From NCBI GenBank assembly GCA_000227525.2, contig AGIG01000010.1, positions 1 to 48,655 on the forward strand: a stretch of DNA of 48,655 nucleotides, written 5' to 3'. Shown one piece after another: positions 36,004-47,465 of this stretch. The notes under the pieces are model-generated. The model ran no database searches. It worked only from the letters and a program-made list of their open reading frames with translations, and had not been told where the DNA came from. The stretch is from a gamma proteobacterium HIMB30 (GTDB taxonomy: Bacteria; Pseudomonadota; Gammaproteobacteria; Pseudomonadales; Litorivicinaceae). The position numbers and the translations under genes are program-made. Numbering within the stretch: position 1 is the stretch's first letter; the number at the start of each line of letters is the position of its first letter.

Positions 36004-37561
36004 GCTCGATTGGCAATTATTTCTATGCCTCGTCGTTCTCGGATTCATCGGAACCTGGGTACCACTTTTTGATCTCGACGAAGGCGCATTTCTTGAGGCC
36101 ACACGTGAACTGATCGATGGCGGCCATTGGGCCGCGACCACCTTGGATGGAGAACCAAGGTATGACAAACCAATCCTTTCTTACTGGCTCCAGGCAATCT
36201 CGCTCACGCTTTTTGGATGGTTGAGTCATCTGATCCCAATTGAGGTAATCGGTCGTCTTCCATCAGTGATCGCTGGGGCTCTCTGGGCACTTGTTTTGGG
36301 GCAATTCAGTGCCGAAATCTCGAAAAAACCAGCACTTGGGGTCTTCGTCGCGTTTGCGCTAGTCACCACCCTTGGTACGCTGGTTATTTCTCGCGCAGCG
36401 ACTGCCGACGCAATTCTCAACTTATGGTTCGCACTACTGTTTACAGACATTGCACGCTATATACAGAAGCCCAATGATTCACTCAGGCTTCGTATTTTTC
36501 TGTGGTTTGCACTCGGGATACTCACCAAAGGTCCAGTGGCCGTCATCATCCCCGCAGGTGCCTTCGCCCTATGGGTGGTTATATCCAATCAATGGCACCT
36601 TCTTTGGCAAGCATTGGCTTCATTTCGAGCATGGGCGTTGTTGATTGCGGTACTGACTCCCTGGCTTATTGGGGTCTATGACGCGCAAGGGCTCGCATTT
36701 TTTGAAAATTTCATTCTTCGGCATAACGTTGAGCGTTTTTCTGGGAATCTCCATGGACACGGAGGCCATCCGCTCTATTATGTCTTTGTCATGCCGCTGG
36801 TCCTCCTTCCGTACAGTGGCTTGGTGATGGCGATCCTCCTCAAAGTTCGAGAGTATTGGGCCTGCCCTGTGAATCGGTTCGCCTTAATCTGGGTTGGTTT
36901 TGTTGTCATGCTTGTGTCTTTCTCCGGAACACAACTTCCCCACTACGTTCTGTATTCCACGGCCCCGCTCTTCGTCTTGTATGCACGGGTCTTACCCTCA
37001 CTCGTATCACGCTTTTGGGCGCTGCCAGGCTTATTCATACCGCTTCTACTCATTGGACTTGGTGTATTTCACCAGTGGCTTCCAGAACCCCAACATCGCA
37101 GAGATCAAGAACAACTGATTTTGTTATTTCAACTGATCACCGTTTGGTGGTGGCCTTTGACTTTTGCCACCATCAGTCTTTCCTTGCTTGCTTTGATTGC
37201 TGTCTTTGCACCAACGTGGCGGCTGAGCCAACGATTGATTGCATTAGGCGGTGTCCAGTTGGCATGTATCGCATTAATTGTTCTGCCTATTCTTTCAGAG
37301 GCCAGGCAACGACCGCTCAAACAAGCGGCATTGATTGCCAAAGAGGCCCAAGCAGATGTGGTTTCGCAAGGTGTTCGAATGCCAAGCTTCTCGTTTTACC
37401 GAAATGCAATCACACCAGAAAGTCCGCCACTCCGAGGCCAGTGGGTACTGATTTCAGTGACTCGTATTCACGAACTACAGGCACTGCAGATTCCACTTGA
37501 AGTCAAAGCTGCCGGTCCCGGGTGGCGCCTGATCGCCCTCGCTGAGTCGCCGTCGATTTAA
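35987..37561 (+). CDS. ArnT/PMT-like (GT39/GT83) membrane glycosyltransferase
   Basis: This 524-residue protein has ten or more membrane helices and a periplasmic C-terminal part. It belongs to the ArnT/PMT-type GT-C enzymes that transfer sugars from polyprenyl phosphate to lipid A or proteins. The first periplasmic loop holds the expected acidic motif [15 protein letters not shown], followed by [18 protein letters not shown], as in ArnT relatives. Together with the flippase-like and GT2 genes it makes a complete make-flip-transfer module. The target (lipid A, protein or glycan) cannot be read. Its stop overlaps the convergent msrB gene by four bases. Confidence 0.88.
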   Translation: MIALHKLDWQLFLCLVVLGFIGTWVPLFDLDEGAFLEATRELIDGGHWAATTLDGEPRYDKPILSYWLQAISLTLFGWLSHLIPIEVIGRLPSVIAGALWALVLGQFSAEISKKPALGVFVAFALVTTLGTLVISRAATADAILNLWFALLFTDIARYIQKPNDSLRLRIFLWFALGILTKGPVAVIIPAGAFALWVVISNQWHLLWQALASFRAWALLIAVLTPWLIGVYDAQGLAFFENFILRHNVERFSGNLHGHGGHPLYYVFVMPLVLLPYSGLVMAILLKVREYWACPVNRFALIWVGFVVMLVSFSGTQLPHYVLYSTAPLFVLYARVLPSLVSRFWALPGLFIPLLLIGLGVFHQWLPEPQHRRDQEQLILLFQLITVWWWPLTFATISLSLLALIAVFAPTWRLSQRLIALGGVQLACIALIVLPILSEARQRPLKQAALIAKEAQADVVSQGVRMPSFSFYRNAITPESPPLRGQWVLISVTRIHELQALQIPLEVKAAGPGWRLIALAESPSI

Positions 37562-37965
37562 TCCTTCTTTTGCAACTGAAGGCTGGCTGAGTTAATACAA
37601 TATCGGAGCCCTGTCGGAGTTGGACCGTCATTGAATACGTGTCCCAAATGCGAATCACAGACATCACAAGTCACCTCGGTGCGCAGCATAAAAGCAATTG
37701 ACCGGTCATCATGTTCGCCGATGGCGTCCGGATCAATCGGCTTAAAAAAGCTCGGCCAGCCAGATCCTGAATCAAACTTATGCTCAGAATCGAACAACGG
37801 GGTATGGCAACAGACACAGTGGTAGATCCCCGCCGTTTTTAAATCGTGATATGCATTTTCAAACGGTTTTTCTGTCCCTTTTTCGCGTGTCACCCAATAC
37901 GACTCAGCCGATAATTGCGCTCTCCATTCCGCATCCGTCTTTTTTACCTTTTTTCCTGAACTCAT
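37558..37965 (-). CDS. msrB: peptide-methionine (R)-S-oxide reductase
   Basis: This 135-residue MsrB reduces methionine-R-sulfoxide in proteins. The two zinc-binding pairs are C50/C53 and C100/C103, and the catalytic cysteine is C123 in RYCINSASL. The usual second redox cysteine in SGCGWPSF is a serine here (SGSGWPSF), so recycling must use another cysteine or a direct reductant. There is no signal peptide, so it is cytoplasmic. It is divergent from htpX with 67 bases between them, and convergent with the GT39 gene. Confidence 0.96.
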   Translation of the reverse strand: MSSGKKVKKTDAEWRAQLSAESYWVTREKGTEKPFENAYHDLKTAGIYHCVCCHTPLFDSEHKFDSGSGWPSFFKPIDPDAIGEHDDRSIAFMLRTEVTCDVCDSHLGHVFNDGPTPTGLRYCINSASLQLQKKD

Positions 37966-38032
37966 AACTTGAACTCCGCTTAGAAACCAATATCTTTTAA
38001 AAAAAATCCAGTTGCCTTAAGGAGAGGCTGAC

Positions 38033-38917
38033 ATGTTACGGATAGCGCTGTTTCTTTTAACTAACCTGGCCATTGTGTTGGTCGCAAGTATCACCCTCAG
38101 TCTACTGGGCTTTGAAGGATACTTGGCAGCAAATGGTGTGGATTTAAACCTTTCGAGCCTCTTAGTGTTTTGTTTCATTTTTGGCATGGCCGGAAGCTTC
38201 GTGAGTCTTCTTCTGTCTAAAACAATGGCGAAGATGGGAACTGGAACACAAATTATTTCGCAACCACGGACCGCAGATGAAAAGTGGCTTGTCGATACCG
38301 TCGCCGAACTCTCCAAAGAGGCGGGTATTGGAATGCCCGAGGTTGGGATCTTCCAAAGTCAGGCGAGTAACGCATTTGCCACAGGATGGGACCGAAATAA
38401 TGCGCTTGTGGCTGTGAGTACTGGCCTACTCAGCCGATTCAGTCATGACGAAGCCCGAGCGGTGATGGCGCATGAGATCGGTCACGTCGCCAACGGTGAC
38501 ATGGTCACGCTTGCCTTGGTTCAGGGGGTCGTCAATACCTTTGTGATGTTTTTCTCTCGAATCATCGGGCACACCATTGATCGCGCTGTTTTTAAAACCG
38601 AACGCGGTCACGGACCGGCCTTTTACATCACAACTTTTGTCGCTGAAATCATCCTAGGTATCCTGGCTTCGATGATTGTGTTCTGGTTTTCTCGTCAGAG
38701 AGAATTCAGAGCAGACGCTGCAGGCGCGCAACTGGCTGGAGCCCCAGCAATGATCGGCGCACTTGAACGACTTCGCGCTGAACAAGGCGCACCATCCGAA
38801 CTACCAGACTCCATGGTGGCTTTTGGAATTCGCACTGGCGGAAAAAATATGATGCGTTTATTCATGACACACCCGCCGCTTGAGGAACGCATCGCCGCGC
38901 TGCAAGCGATTCGTTAA
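38033..38917 (+). CDS. htpX: membrane protease HtpX
   Basis: This 294-residue M48 metalloprotease degrades damaged membrane proteins. Two N-terminal helices (about 4-26, 42-63) precede the zinc site HEIGH at 147-151. Two further helices follow near 160 and 200, and the third ligand is in the [11 protein letters not shown] segment. AAGGAG lies upstream of the ATG at 38033. The gene ends six bases before the stop of convergent metZ, with no terminator visible. Stress regulation is common in the family but no heat-shock promoter was recognised here. Confidence 0.96.
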   Translation: MLRIALFLLTNLAIVLVASITLSLLGFEGYLAANGVDLNLSSLLVFCFIFGMAGSFVSLLLSKTMAKMGTGTQIISQPRTADEKWLVDTVAELSKEAGIGMPEVGIFQSQASNAFATGWDRNNALVAVSTGLLSRFSHDEARAVMAHEIGHVANGDMVTLALVQGVVNTFVMFFSRIIGHTIDRAVFKTERGHGPAFYITTFVAEIILGILASMIVFWFSRQREFRADAAGAQLAGAPAMIGALERLRAEQGAPSELPDSMVAFGIRTGGKNMMRLFMTHPPLEERIAALQAIR

Positions 38918-38923
38918 TCAGAC

Positions 38924-40138
38924 CTAATACGTGAGTGCGGCGAAGCCGCGCTCACAATCCTCGATCAAGTCATCAACTGATTCGAGACCTACAGCGATTC
39001 GAATCATGTTCTCTGAAATACCCATCAACTCACGGTCTGAATCATCGAGCCGACCATGGGTACTCGTGGCCGGATGGCAAACCGTGGTTTTCACGTCACC
39101 TAAGTTGGCAGTCAATGACATCAGACAAGTTGCATTTAAAAATGCCCATGCGTCCTCACGAGATCCATTTTTCAGGGTAAAACTCAACACGCCGCCGCCG
39201 GCCTTCATTTGACGATCAATTAATGACTTTTGAGGGTGCGAATGTAATCCCGCATAGTTGACCCGTCCGACCTGCGGTTGTTGTTCGAGCCACTGTGCAA
39301 GGGCCATTGCCTTCTGACTGTGCGCATGCATCCGAATATCCAGAGTTTCGAGACCTTTCAGAAAGATCCAGGCGTTAAACGCGCTCATCGTGACACCGCC
39401 AGAGCGAATAAATGATGTGACAGGCTCCACTAAGTCCGATCGGCCCAAAACGGCACCACCCAAAACCCGCCCCTGGCCATCCAAATATTTGGTCGCCGAG
39501 TGAATGATGAGATCAGCGCCCAGACTGAGTGGTTTTTGCAGTACAGGCGTCATGAAGCAGTTGTCCACCACCAATAAGCAATCATGCGCGCGACAAAGCG
39601 CGGCAAGCCCTTCAATATCCACAATATCAATGGTTGGATTTGACGGCGTTTCGCAATAAGCAAGCTTCGCTGGTCGTGCTAGCGCCCGCTCCCATGCGTC
39701 TAAATCAGTTGGTGATAGCAACTCAATTTCAAGGCCATATTTGATGAAAAAGTTCTTCACCAAGTTAAGTGTCGCGCCGAAAACACCGGTCGACATCAAG
39801 ACCCGATCACCAGTCTGACAATGCGCCATCAAAGTCGAGAGGATCGCACCCATCCCTGAAGCCGTTGCCTCACATGCCTCAGCCCCTTCAAGGACTGCAA
39901 GACGCTGACAAAAACTATCAACGGTCGGGTTATCGACGCGCGCATAGATCGAGAGTCCCGAGTTATTCACAAAGGCATCTGCCATTGTCGCAGCATCAGG
40001 AAATACAAAGCTTGAGGTCGTAAAGATGGGCTCTGAATGCTCACGCTCAGGCGAGCGATCTCCGCTAACTCGTATCGCTTGCGTTTCTTCTGAGAGCGCT
40101 GAAACTAGAGACGCGAGTCGCCGGTCACGGTCCATCAT
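38924..40138 (-). CDS. metZ: O-succinylhomoserine sulfhydrylase
   Basis: This 404-residue PLP enzyme of the Cys/Met metabolism family most likely makes homocysteine directly from O-succinylhomoserine and sulfide. The PLP lysine is K217 in [23 protein letters not shown] and YCETPSNPT are conserved family segments. The identification as metZ rather than metB rests on the location after purF, the usual place in pseudomonads, and on general similarity. ATG at 40138 overlaps the purF stop by four bases, so the longer frame to 40165 is not used. Confidence 0.9.
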   Translation of the reverse strand: MMDRDRRLASLVSALSEETQAIRVSGDRSPEREHSEPIFTTSSFVFPDAATMADAFVNNSGLSIYARVDNPTVDSFCQRLAVLEGAEACEATASGMGAILSTLMAHCQTGDRVLMSTGVFGATLNLVKNFFIKYGLEIELLSPTDLDAWERALARPAKLAYCETPSNPTIDIVDIEGLAALCRAHDCLLVVDNCFMTPVLQKPLSLGADLIIHSATKYLDGQGRVLGGAVLGRSDLVEPVTSFIRSGGVTMSAFNAWIFLKGLETLDIRMHAHSQKAMALAQWLEQQPQVGRVNYAGLHSHPQKSLIDRQMKAGGGVLSFTLKNGSREDAWAFLNATCLMSLTANLGDVKTTVCHPATSTHGRLDDSDRELMGISENMIRIAVGLESVDDLIEDCERGFAALTY

Positions 40139-41652
40139 GAGGCATCGGCCCGAAGATCCAAGCACGCATCCTCTGAATCTGCCTGAGCCTCTTGCTTGGC
40201 TCCATCACTTCGCTTTTTCGCCAACGCCTCGAGATATGCATCATCAACCTCTTTGGTGATGTAGCATGCAGAAAAGACAGAATCCTCAAACGAATTGAGT
40301 GCTGGATTCAATTCGCGAACCGCATCAACAAGATCGTCCAGATCTTGATAAATTAAACCGTCTGCGCCAATTAACTGATTAATTTCTTGAGCGCTTCGTC
40401 CGTGTGCGATCAACTCGCTGGCAGCAGGCATGTCGATGCCATAGACGTTCGGAGAGACGACAGCAGGTGCAGCTGAAGCAAAATACACTTTCTTTGCGCC
40501 AGCATCGCGAGCCATATCGACGATCTGATGACAGGTGGTTCCACGGACAATCGAATCGTCCACAAGCAACACATTGCGCCCTTTAAATTCTTGGACAACC
40601 GGGTTCAACTTCTGACGAACCGATTTTTGTCGTTCTGTTTGGCCAGGCATGATAAAGGTCCGACCAATGTATCGATTCTTAATAAACCCCTCTCGAAATA
40701 GAACACCCAATTTCTGTGCAACTTCGAGGGCACTGGTTCGACTGGTATCTGGAATGGGGATGACAACATCGATGTCGTGATTCGGCATCTCTTTCAGAAT
40801 TTTATCAGCCAATTTGCGACCCATATTGATTCGCGCTTGATACACAGATACCCCATCGATCACCGAATCAGGACGAGACAAATACACGTATTCAAAGAGG
40901 CATGGGTGAGATTCTTGTTCACTCGCGCAGAGCTTGCGATGCAGATGTCCCTCATTATCAATGAACGCCGCTTCGCCCGGTGCGAGGTCACCGATCAAAA
41001 CAAAACCAGCACAGTCGAGTGCGACAGATTCACTGGAGATCATGTATTCGACCCCTTGTTCTGTCTTGCGTTGACCGATACAAATTGGTCGAATTCCATA
41101 GGGATCTCTGAATCCTAAAATTCCGTGGCCGTTAATCAAAGCAACCACACCATAAGCACCACGACAGCGACGATGCACGCCTTCAACTGCAGCGAAGAAA
41201 TCATTTGGAGTTGGTTTAAAATTACCGCGAGCCTCTAGCTCATGCGCGAAAATGTTCAGCAATACCTCAGAATCGCTATCAGTATTGATGTGCCGCATAT
41301 CATCTTCATACAGCTCTTTCATGAGATCTGCGGTGTTCGTCAGGTTGCCGTTGTGCGCGAGGCTAATTCCGTATGGACTGTTGACGTAAAAAGGTTGTGC
41401 CTCTGCAGAGGATCTTGTTCCTGCTGTCGGATAGCGGACGTGGCCAATGCCCATGTTGCCGACCAGGTATTGCATGTGACGCATTCTAAAAACGTCACGC
41501 ACGAGCCCGTTGTCCTTTCGCAAATAGAACTTACCGTTTGCTGAGGTCACCATTCCAGCCGCATCTTGGCCTCGATGCTGCAAAACAGTGAGTGCGTCGA
41601 ATAACGCCTGATTGACGTTACCACGACCGAATATACCAACCACTCCACACAT
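40135..41652 (-). CDS. purF: amidophosphoribosyltransferase
   Basis: This 505-residue enzyme catalyses the first step of purine synthesis, making phosphoribosylamine from PRPP and glutamine. It begins MCGVVGIFG with nucleophile C2 and has no propeptide, as in other gammaproteobacteria. The PRPP-binding signature [13 protein letters not shown] is intact. It sits between cvpA (17 bases upstream) and metZ (ATGA overlap), the classical cvpA-purF arrangement. Confidence 0.97.
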   Translation of the reverse strand: MCGVVGIFGRGNVNQALFDALTVLQHRGQDAAGMVTSANGKFYLRKDNGLVRDVFRMRHMQYLVGNMGIGHVRYPTAGTRSSAEAQPFYVNSPYGISLAHNGNLTNTADLMKELYEDDMRHINTDSDSEVLLNIFAHELEARGNFKPTPNDFFAAVEGVHRRCRGAYGVVALINGHGILGFRDPYGIRPICIGQRKTEQGVEYMISSESVALDCAGFVLIGDLAPGEAAFIDNEGHLHRKLCASEQESHPCLFEYVYLSRPDSVIDGVSVYQARINMGRKLADKILKEMPNHDIDVVIPIPDTSRTSALEVAQKLGVLFREGFIKNRYIGRTFIMPGQTERQKSVRQKLNPVVQEFKGRNVLLVDDSIVRGTTCHQIVDMARDAGAKKVYFASAAPAVVSPNVYGIDMPAASELIAHGRSAQEINQLIGADGLIYQDLDDLVDAVRELNPALNSFEDSVFSACYITKEVDDAYLEALAKKRSDGAKQEAQADSEDACLDLRADAS

Positions 41653-41669
41653 GATCGAAATCCCTCTCG

Positions 41670-42188
41670 TCAGCTGATTGACGGTTTAAAGCCAGAGGCC
41701 GACAGTTGATCCAAAGCCCATTGCGCCACTGTCTCAAAATGCGGCGCAAGTGTTGCTCTAGTGTACCAACTGTCACCGACCAATGGGGTGAGATTTAATA
41801 ATCCAACCACCACAGTGACAATCAATGCACCTCGCGCAAATCCAAACACCATCCCCAACACACGATCTGTGGATGATAGGCCTGTGGCGTTAATGAGCGC
41901 TCCGAGCAAAAAGCCAAGTGCCGCCCCAATCAATAAGGTTCCGACGAATAACGCCGCGAAGGCTGCGATTGAACGCATCAGCGAGTCCACAATATGGGTT
42001 TCTAATAACTGATCCATCGGCTCATGAAACTGACGTGCAACGACGAATGCAGCGATCCATGTCCCAAGGCTCAATGCCTCTTTGAGAAAGCCTCGACGTA
42101 AACTCATGAGTGTAGAAATTGCGAGTACCGCGACGATGGCCCAGTCGAAGGGAGCTAGACTCAGGCCCGCGTCAAGCTGCTCGGTCAT
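41670..42188 (-). CDS. cvpA: CvpA family membrane protein
   Basis: This 172-residue inner-membrane protein has four predicted helices and the family opening [21 protein letters not shown]. CvpA is linked to colicin V production and to envelope stress resistance in enterobacteria, but its molecular role is unclear. The start overlaps the SPOR gene stop by four bases (ATGA), and purF follows after 17 bases, which is the conserved order. Confidence 0.93.
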   Translation of the reverse strand: MTEQLDAGLSLAPFDWAIVAVLAISTLMSLRRGFLKEALSLGTWIAAFVVARQFHEPMDQLLETHIVDSLMRSIAAFAALFVGTLLIGAALGFLLGALINATGLSSTDRVLGMVFGFARGALIVTVVVGLLNLTPLVGDSWYTRATLAPHFETVAQWALDQLSASGFKPSIS

Positions 42189-42721
42189 GTTTGACCGTGC
42201 TCACGGACGTCGTATTGCTCGATTTGAGCTTTTAACGACAATTGGGTTTGGATTGCAGTCGCGGCTGATTCAGCGGTTGTGCGATCAAGTAACGGACCAA
42301 CGTAGACACGAGTCAACGATTCTTCGGTCCGCAGGTAAACGCGCCCGATCTCAAGCGCTTCAAGCTTAAGCTGTAACGCTTGTGCATTTTCGCGATTCTT
42401 AAACGCGCCCACTTGAAGAATGAAGCTGGCTTGCGCTTCATCACCAATTGGCGCACCCATCAAGGCATCGAGTTTGTCACGACTTTCCTGTAGAGCGGCT
42501 TGATCAATGACTGGAGGAACCACCGGCTCCGAAGTGATTTGCGGTGGATCAGGTAACGGTGTCAGAGGCGGTCCCTGTTCACGAATCGTTTCAAAACGCG
42601 GTGTCAGGAGCCAAGGTAATACCAAGGCTGCAACAGCAACCAGGGTTGCCGCGCCAATCCACTGATGTTTCCTCCGATGCGAGGCTGGATTTGTTTGTGC
42701 TTGTTCAGTTGAAGAGGTCAT
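42185..42721 (-). CDS. SPOR domain protein (DedD-like)
   Basis: This 178-residue protein has a short cytoplasmic N-terminus, one membrane helix (about 23-41), a proline-rich linker, and a C-terminal SPOR domain (about 98-178) beginning FILQVGAFKNRENA. SPOR domains bind denuded peptidoglycan at the division septum, and DedD is the counterpart in this gene order. It overlaps folC by 17 bases and cvpA by four. Confidence 0.92.
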   Translation of the reverse strand: MTSSTEQAQTNPASHRRKHQWIGAATLVAVAALVLPWLLTPRFETIREQGPPLTPLPDPPQITSEPVVPPVIDQAALQESRDKLDALMGAPIGDEAQASFILQVGAFKNRENAQALQLKLEALEIGRVYLRTEESLTRVYVGPLLDRTTAESAATAIQTQLSLKAQIEQYDVREHGQT

Positions 42722-43934
42722 GCCGAAGTGCGTCTGCCACTAATACAAAGGATCCAATGACCAAAACCTGATCATCCAAATTCAATTCAGAAGAGAGCTC
42801 CCTCATCGCGATCGAAAGTGTAGCAAAACTCCGCCAATACGTCTGTCCAAATAGTGACGACCACGATTCCTCGAGCGAGTGGATGGATCGACCTCGCTCA
42901 CCGTCAATCCCAACCAATACAATCCGATCTGTAAATCCCTTCAAAATCGGCAGCATGGTATCGACATCTTTATCTTGCAACGCCCCAAAGATCACAACCC
43001 GTTGCCGGCGAGGAATCACTGCTTCAAGTGACTGTGTCACAAACTCACATGCCAAGGCGTTGTGACCCACGTCCAATATGTAATGTTGACCACCGATCAC
43101 GTGCGCCGACATTCGCCCTGTGACTGATGCTTGATTGAGTCTTTCTTCAATCGATGGTGATGTGAGATAGCCCAGCACATCCATCGCAAGGCAAGCAAGT
43201 ACAACCGAGACTTTTGGAAGACGAGCGGATGAAACATCAAGCACGAGACCAGAGCGGGGTAAGGTCAGGGTGTGACCATCAAACACCTGATCAACCCAGA
43301 ACAAATCGGCCCGGTGTCGCCGAGCTTCAGTCAATAAAGTCTTCTGCACATTCGATGCCGCAGAAAATGTTGGGATGCGTTCACGCATCACACCAGCTTT
43401 TTCCACCGCGATCTCTTCTAAGGAATTCCCAAGATACGCTTGATGATCAAGCCCAATCGAGGTGATGATCGAAACATCAGGCTCAATCAGATTGACCGCA
43501 TCAAGACGACCACCTAATCCAATTTCTAGAATCCAAAGATCGAGATGAGCTTCATCAAAAACCACGAAACACGCTAATGTTAGGAACTCGAAGTAGGTAA
43601 GAAAGATACCCGATTGGTCAGCTTCAACAGTCTCGAAAGCACGAATCAGTTGTTCATCACTGACCATCTGACCATTGATGCGGATACGTTCATGGATCCG
43701 ATGGATATGCGGAGAGGTGTATTGTCCGTAAGAGAGTCCTGCGTGATCTGCAATCAAACCAGCGACTTCGACAGTTGAGCCCTTACCGTTGGTGCCCGCA
43801 ATCGTGACCACTCGTGATGAACCAGTGCATCGAAGTCTCGACCACACCTCACCGACCCGCTCAAGACCTAGTTCAATCTGGGAAGGGGGCGAGAGCGACT
43901 CAAGATGACGCTCCCAATCAAGCAACGTTCTCAA
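42705..43934 (-). CDS. folC: bifunctional folylpolyglutamate/dihydrofolate synthase
   Basis: This 409-residue FolC adds glutamate to folates and makes dihydrofolate from dihydropteroate. The ATP loop GTNGKGST lies near residue 47-54, and the Mur-ligase-type segments [13 protein letters not shown] and [10 protein letters not shown] are seen. It starts at TTG 43934, whose first bases form a TTGA overlap with the accD stop; the residues [14 protein letters not shown] agree with the family N-terminus. It is slightly shorter than E. coli FolC (422). Confidence 0.95.
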   Translation of the reverse strand: MRTLLDWERHLESLSPPSQIELGLERVGEVWSRLRCTGSSRVVTIAGTNGKGSTVEVAGLIADHAGLSYGQYTSPHIHRIHERIRINGQMVSDEQLIRAFETVEADQSGIFLTYFEFLTLACFVVFDEAHLDLWILEIGLGGRLDAVNLIEPDVSIITSIGLDHQAYLGNSLEEIAVEKAGVMRERIPTFSAASNVQKTLLTEARRHRADLFWVDQVFDGHTLTLPRSGLVLDVSSARLPKVSVVLACLAMDVLGYLTSPSIEERLNQASVTGRMSAHVIGGQHYILDVGHNALACEFVTQSLEAVIPRRQRVVIFGALQDKDVDTMLPILKGFTDRIVLVGIDGERGRSIHSLEESWSSLFGQTYWRSFATLSIAMRELSSELNLDDQVLVIGSFVLVADALRHDLFN

Positions 43935-44785
43935 TGATTCAGACGAGATAAAACGCGAGCAATGGTGTCGCGCATCTCAGGACGCGGCACGATCATATCC
44001 ACAGTGCCATGTTCCAACAGGAATTCCGCTCGTTGGAAACCTTCCGGTAGCGTCTCACGGACAGTTTGCTCAATCACCCGAGGGCCTGCGAAACCAACCA
44101 GTGCCTTTGGCTCTGCGATGTTCAAATCACCAAGCATTGCAAAGGATGCCGACACCCCACCAAAAACTGGATCCGTAAGGACCGAAATGTAGGGGATCCC
44201 TTGTTCACGCATTTTTTCGAGTACCGCAGATGTTCTGGCCATCTGCATGAGAGATAGCAGCGCCTCCTGCATCCGCGCTCCACCCGATGCAGAGAAACAA
44301 ACCAGTGGCACCCGCTTCTCCAAGCATAGCTCTGCGGCACGCACAAATTTCTCACCGACGACCGCACCCATCGAACCACCCATAAACGCAAACTCGAAAG
44401 CAACTGCAACAAGCGGTTTTGATTGAAGAGTCCCTTCCATGGCGACCAAAGCGTCGCTTTCACCCGTCGATTTTTGTGCCTGAGCAAGACGATCTTTGTA
44501 CTTTTTCTGGTCTTTAAATTTCAAACGATCTTCAGCGACCAATTCCTTGAACAGTTCAGTACTCGAACCTTCGTCCAAAAATCCATGTAACCGAGCACGT
44601 GCTCCAAGTCGGCCATGATGACCACACTTTGGGCAAACGCTCTGATTTCGCTCAAGCTCAGGCTGATAAAGAACCGCTTCGCACGCACCACACTTCGACC
44701 AGAGTCCATCAGGCACGCTCGCTTTACGCTCAACTGCTTTTGACCTAACAGCGGTCGTGACGATTCTATCGAGCCAATTACTCAT
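43931..44785 (-). CDS. accD: acetyl-CoA carboxylase carboxyltransferase subunit beta
   Basis: This 284-residue AccD forms the carboxyltransferase with AccA (not in the window), making malonyl-CoA for fatty acid synthesis. The N-terminal zinc ribbon has C32, C35, C51 and C54. The crotonase-type core follows with [11 protein letters not shown] and [12 protein letters not shown], which form the oxyanion holes. It lies between trpA and folC, the usual gammaproteobacterial order. Confidence 0.97.
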   Translation of the reverse strand: MSNWLDRIVTTAVRSKAVERKASVPDGLWSKCGACEAVLYQPELERNQSVCPKCGHHGRLGARARLHGFLDEGSSTELFKELVAEDRLKFKDQKKYKDRLAQAQKSTGESDALVAMEGTLQSKPLVAVAFEFAFMGGSMGAVVGEKFVRAAELCLEKRVPLVCFSASGGARMQEALLSLMQMARTSAVLEKMREQGIPYISVLTDPVFGGVSASFAMLGDLNIAEPKALVGFAGPRVIEQTVRETLPEGFQRAEFLLEHGTVDMIVPRPEMRDTIARVLSRLNH

Positions 44786-44800
44786 GCATTCCCTCTACGA

Positions 44801-45616
44801 CTACGCATTAGCATCCATCGCCTCACGCATTGGTTTCAAAATCGATTGCAATGCCTCGGGGATCTTTGCTGGATCATTGGTTAATGACTCAACCTGACTG
44901 ACAAGAACAGTCCCAACAATACTGCCATCAGCTGTTGAGGAAATTGCCGCAGCATCTTCGGCAGTCCGGATACCAAAACCGACACAAATAGGCACCGAAA
45001 CGTGTTGGCGGATATGCTCAATACGCTCTTTTACTTCGCTCGTATCAAGTTTCGACGACCCGGTAATGCCCTTTAACGAGACGTAATAGAGATATCCTGA
45101 GGTGGCCTGACCGATAGTCGCCAGGCGGGCATCCGTGGTGGTTGGCGCGGCAAGGTAAATGAGATCAAGCCCACGATCTCTCGCGCCCTTCACCAGTGAA
45201 CCCTCTTCCTCTGGTGGCATATCGACAATCAGCAGTCCATCCACTCCAGATTTCTCGCAAGCGTCACAAAAAGCGGTCTCACCCATAGCGATCACGGGAT
45301 TCAAATAACCCATCAATACAACAGGTGTTTGTTGATCGGTCTGTCGGAACTCAGAAACAGCATCCAATACACTACGAAGCGTCGTTCCTCCCGCAATCGC
45401 ACGCTCTGCACCCCGTTGATTCACAGGTCCGTCTGCAAATGGATCCGAGAAAGGCATTCCGAGTTCGATAATATCAGCGCCAGCTTCGACCATTGCATGC
45501 ATTGCAGGCACAGTGACGCTCGGCGTCGGATCCCCAGCGACGATGTAGGGAATTAAGGCTTTACGGCCAATCGCACTGAGTGCGTCCATACGCTGTTGAA
45601 TGCGGTTACTGCTCAT
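44801..45616 (-). CDS. trpA: tryptophan synthase alpha subunit
   Basis: This 271-residue TIM-barrel subunit cleaves indole-3-glycerol phosphate and passes indole to TrpB. The catalytic residues are E51 in [10 protein letters not shown] and D62 in FADGP. The phosphate-binding segment is near [10 protein letters not shown]. Its start overlaps the trpB stop by four bases (ATGA), giving equal expression of the two subunits. Confidence 0.97.
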   Translation of the reverse strand: MSSNRIQQRMDALSAIGRKALIPYIVAGDPTPSVTVPAMHAMVEAGADIIELGMPFSDPFADGPVNQRGAERAIAGGTTLRSVLDAVSEFRQTDQQTPVVLMGYLNPVIAMGETAFCDACEKSGVDGLLIVDMPPEEEGSLVKGARDRGLDLIYLAAPTTTDARLATIGQATSGYLYYVSLKGITGSSKLDTSEVKERIEHIRQHVSVPICVGFGIRTAEDAAAISSTADGSIVGTVLVSQVESLTNDPAKIPEALQSILKPMREAMDANA

Positions 45617-46839
45617 GTCAGCGAAATTCCCTCCAACTTAGCAACGGTAAAGATGTCTTTATCTCCCCGCCCTGACATATTCACGACAACGGTTTGATCA
45701 GGACGCATCGTCGCTGCCAGCGTCTTGGTATAGGCCAGCGCGTGAGCTGTCTCTAACGCCGGAATGATGCCTTCGACCTGTGACACTTCATGGAATGCAT
45801 GCAAGGCTTCGTCATCTGTCGCACCGACGTAGTTCGCGCGCCCAATGTCTTTCAAGTAGGCATGCTCTGGACCAACACCCGGATAATCGAGCCCAGCCGA
45901 TACAGAATGCGTATGCGCAATTTGCCCGTCGTTATTATCCATCAGATACGTTTTCGCGCCATGCAGGACACCCGGGCGGCCAGAACACAGCGGTGCAGCA
46001 TGCTGACGTGTGGAAAGCCCACGGCCAGCAGCCTCAACACCATAAATCGCAACCTCGGTATCCTTCAGGAACGGATAAAACAGACCGATCGCGTTCGATC
46101 CACCACCAACGCAGGCTACTAGCGCATCAGGATACTGACCGAATAATTCTTTCGATTGCCACTTCACTTCACGGCCCACGACAGCATTAAAGTCGCGAAC
46201 AATCTGGGGATAAGGCGCTGGGCCAGCCACTGTGCCAATGATGTAAAATGTGTCATCGACGTTCGTCACCCAGTCCCGCATTGCTTCGTTCAGCGCATCT
46301 TTCAAAGTCCGCGAGCCTGACTCGACCGGAACAACCGTCGCACCTAACAACTTCATGCGGTAAACATTCGGTGACTGACGTTCGACGTCGTCAGCGCCCA
46401 TGTACACCACGCACTCAAGCCCAAGCCGAGCAGCGACAGTCGCTGACGCCACACCATGTTGGCCAGCCCCAGTCTCAGCGATCACTCTTGGCTTTCCCGA
46501 ATATTTTGCCAACAGGGCTTGCCCGATGGTGTTGTTTACCTTATGAGCACCTGTGTGGTTCAAGTCTTCCCGCTTAAAATAAATCTGTGCTCCACCAATG
46601 GCTTTTGACCAGCGCTCGGCGTGATATAGAGGGGAAGGACGGCCAACAAATGACGCTAGATCCGCATCGAATTCCCGTTGGAAATCAGGGTCGTTTTTCA
46701 GTTTTTGATAGTTCTGATCGAGCTCACTGAGTGCCGCCATGAGGGTCTCTGACACGTAGCGCCCGCCGTAATCACCAAAATGCCCGCCTGTATCAGGCTC
46801 ATAGTCCAATGATCTTAATTCTTGTTCTGTTAGTGCCAT
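45613..46839 (-). CDS. trpB: tryptophan synthase beta subunit
   Basis: This 408-residue PLP subunit joins indole and serine to make tryptophan. The PLP lysine is K100 in HTGAHKVNN, the catalytic glutamate is in AETGAGQHG, and the phosphate-binding GGGSNAIG is intact. It lies 12 bases after trpF and overlaps trpA. The other trp genes are elsewhere, as in pseudomonads. Confidence 0.97.
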   Translation of the reverse strand: MALTEQELRSLDYEPDTGGHFGDYGGRYVSETLMAALSELDQNYQKLKNDPDFQREFDADLASFVGRPSPLYHAERWSKAIGGAQIYFKREDLNHTGAHKVNNTIGQALLAKYSGKPRVIAETGAGQHGVASATVAARLGLECVVYMGADDVERQSPNVYRMKLLGATVVPVESGSRTLKDALNEAMRDWVTNVDDTFYIIGTVAGPAPYPQIVRDFNAVVGREVKWQSKELFGQYPDALVACVGGGSNAIGLFYPFLKDTEVAIYGVEAAGRGLSTRQHAAPLCSGRPGVLHGAKTYLMDNNDGQIAHTHSVSAGLDYPGVGPEHAYLKDIGRANYVGATDDEALHAFHEVSQVEGIIPALETAHALAYTKTLAATMRPDQTVVVNMSGRGDKDIFTVAKLEGISLT

Positions 46840-46851
46840 ATTGCTCTCAGA

Positions 46852-47460
46852 TTAGTTCCGACACGCGTTCATAAAACGCGCCATTTTATCAGGATCCTTG
46901 CGTCCTGGCTTGGTCTCAATGCCTCCACTGACATCCAAGGCCCAGGGAGCGACTTGTTCAATCGCGTCCTTCGCGTTGTCCGGTGATAATCCACCAGCGA
47001 GGATAATTGGCGCATTTGACTGCGGAATCATTCCCCAATCAAAACGTTCGCCAGTGCCTCCAGGTTGTCCTTTCACGTATGCATCCAATAAAAATCCAGA
47101 GGCATTGGGATATCGTTCCATTTCAGTCTGGATATCGATCCCCGGCCGCACTCGGAATGCTTTGATGAAAGGTAGACCGACAGCATCGCAGAATTCGGGA
47201 GTTTCGTCACCGTGATACTGAATCAAGTTCAGCCTTGTCCGCTCAAAGATGTTTTGTATGACCGCCGGCTGCTCATTCACAAATAACCCAACCCGAGTCA
47301 CAAATGCAGGTACTGAGGAGGTCAACATCGCCGCATGGTCGGGTGCCACGCTACGCGAACTTGGCGCGTAAAAAACGAAGCCAAGCGCATCCACCCCAAG
47401 CTTCACGGCTTGAGCAATATCTTCCTCATGCGTTAGCCCACAAAACTTTACTCGCGTCAT
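46852..47460 (-). CDS. trpF: phosphoribosylanthranilate isomerase
   Basis: This 202-residue stand-alone TrpF catalyses the Amadori rearrangement of phosphoribosylanthranilate. The general base is C7 in VKFCGLT and the general acid is D126 in LLDAYVKG. In enterobacteria this enzyme is fused to TrpC; here it is separate and heads trpFBA, five bases after truA. No leader peptide or attenuator is visible before it. Confidence 0.96.
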   Translation of the reverse strand: MTRVKFCGLTHEEDIAQAVKLGVDALGFVFYAPSSRSVAPDHAAMLTSSVPAFVTRVGLFVNEQPAVIQNIFERTRLNLIQYHGDETPEFCDAVGLPFIKAFRVRPGIDIQTEMERYPNASGFLLDAYVKGQPGGTGERFDWGMIPQSNAPIILAGGLSPDNAKDAIEQVAPWALDVSGGIETKPGRKDPDKMARFMNACRN

Positions 47461-47465
47461 GGCAC

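Noticed and set aside
36856-37500. 214-codon forward frame inside the GT39 gene
   Set aside because: It is in another frame of a well-supported membrane glycosyltransferase, is rich in Cys and Ser-Thr runs, and matches no family.
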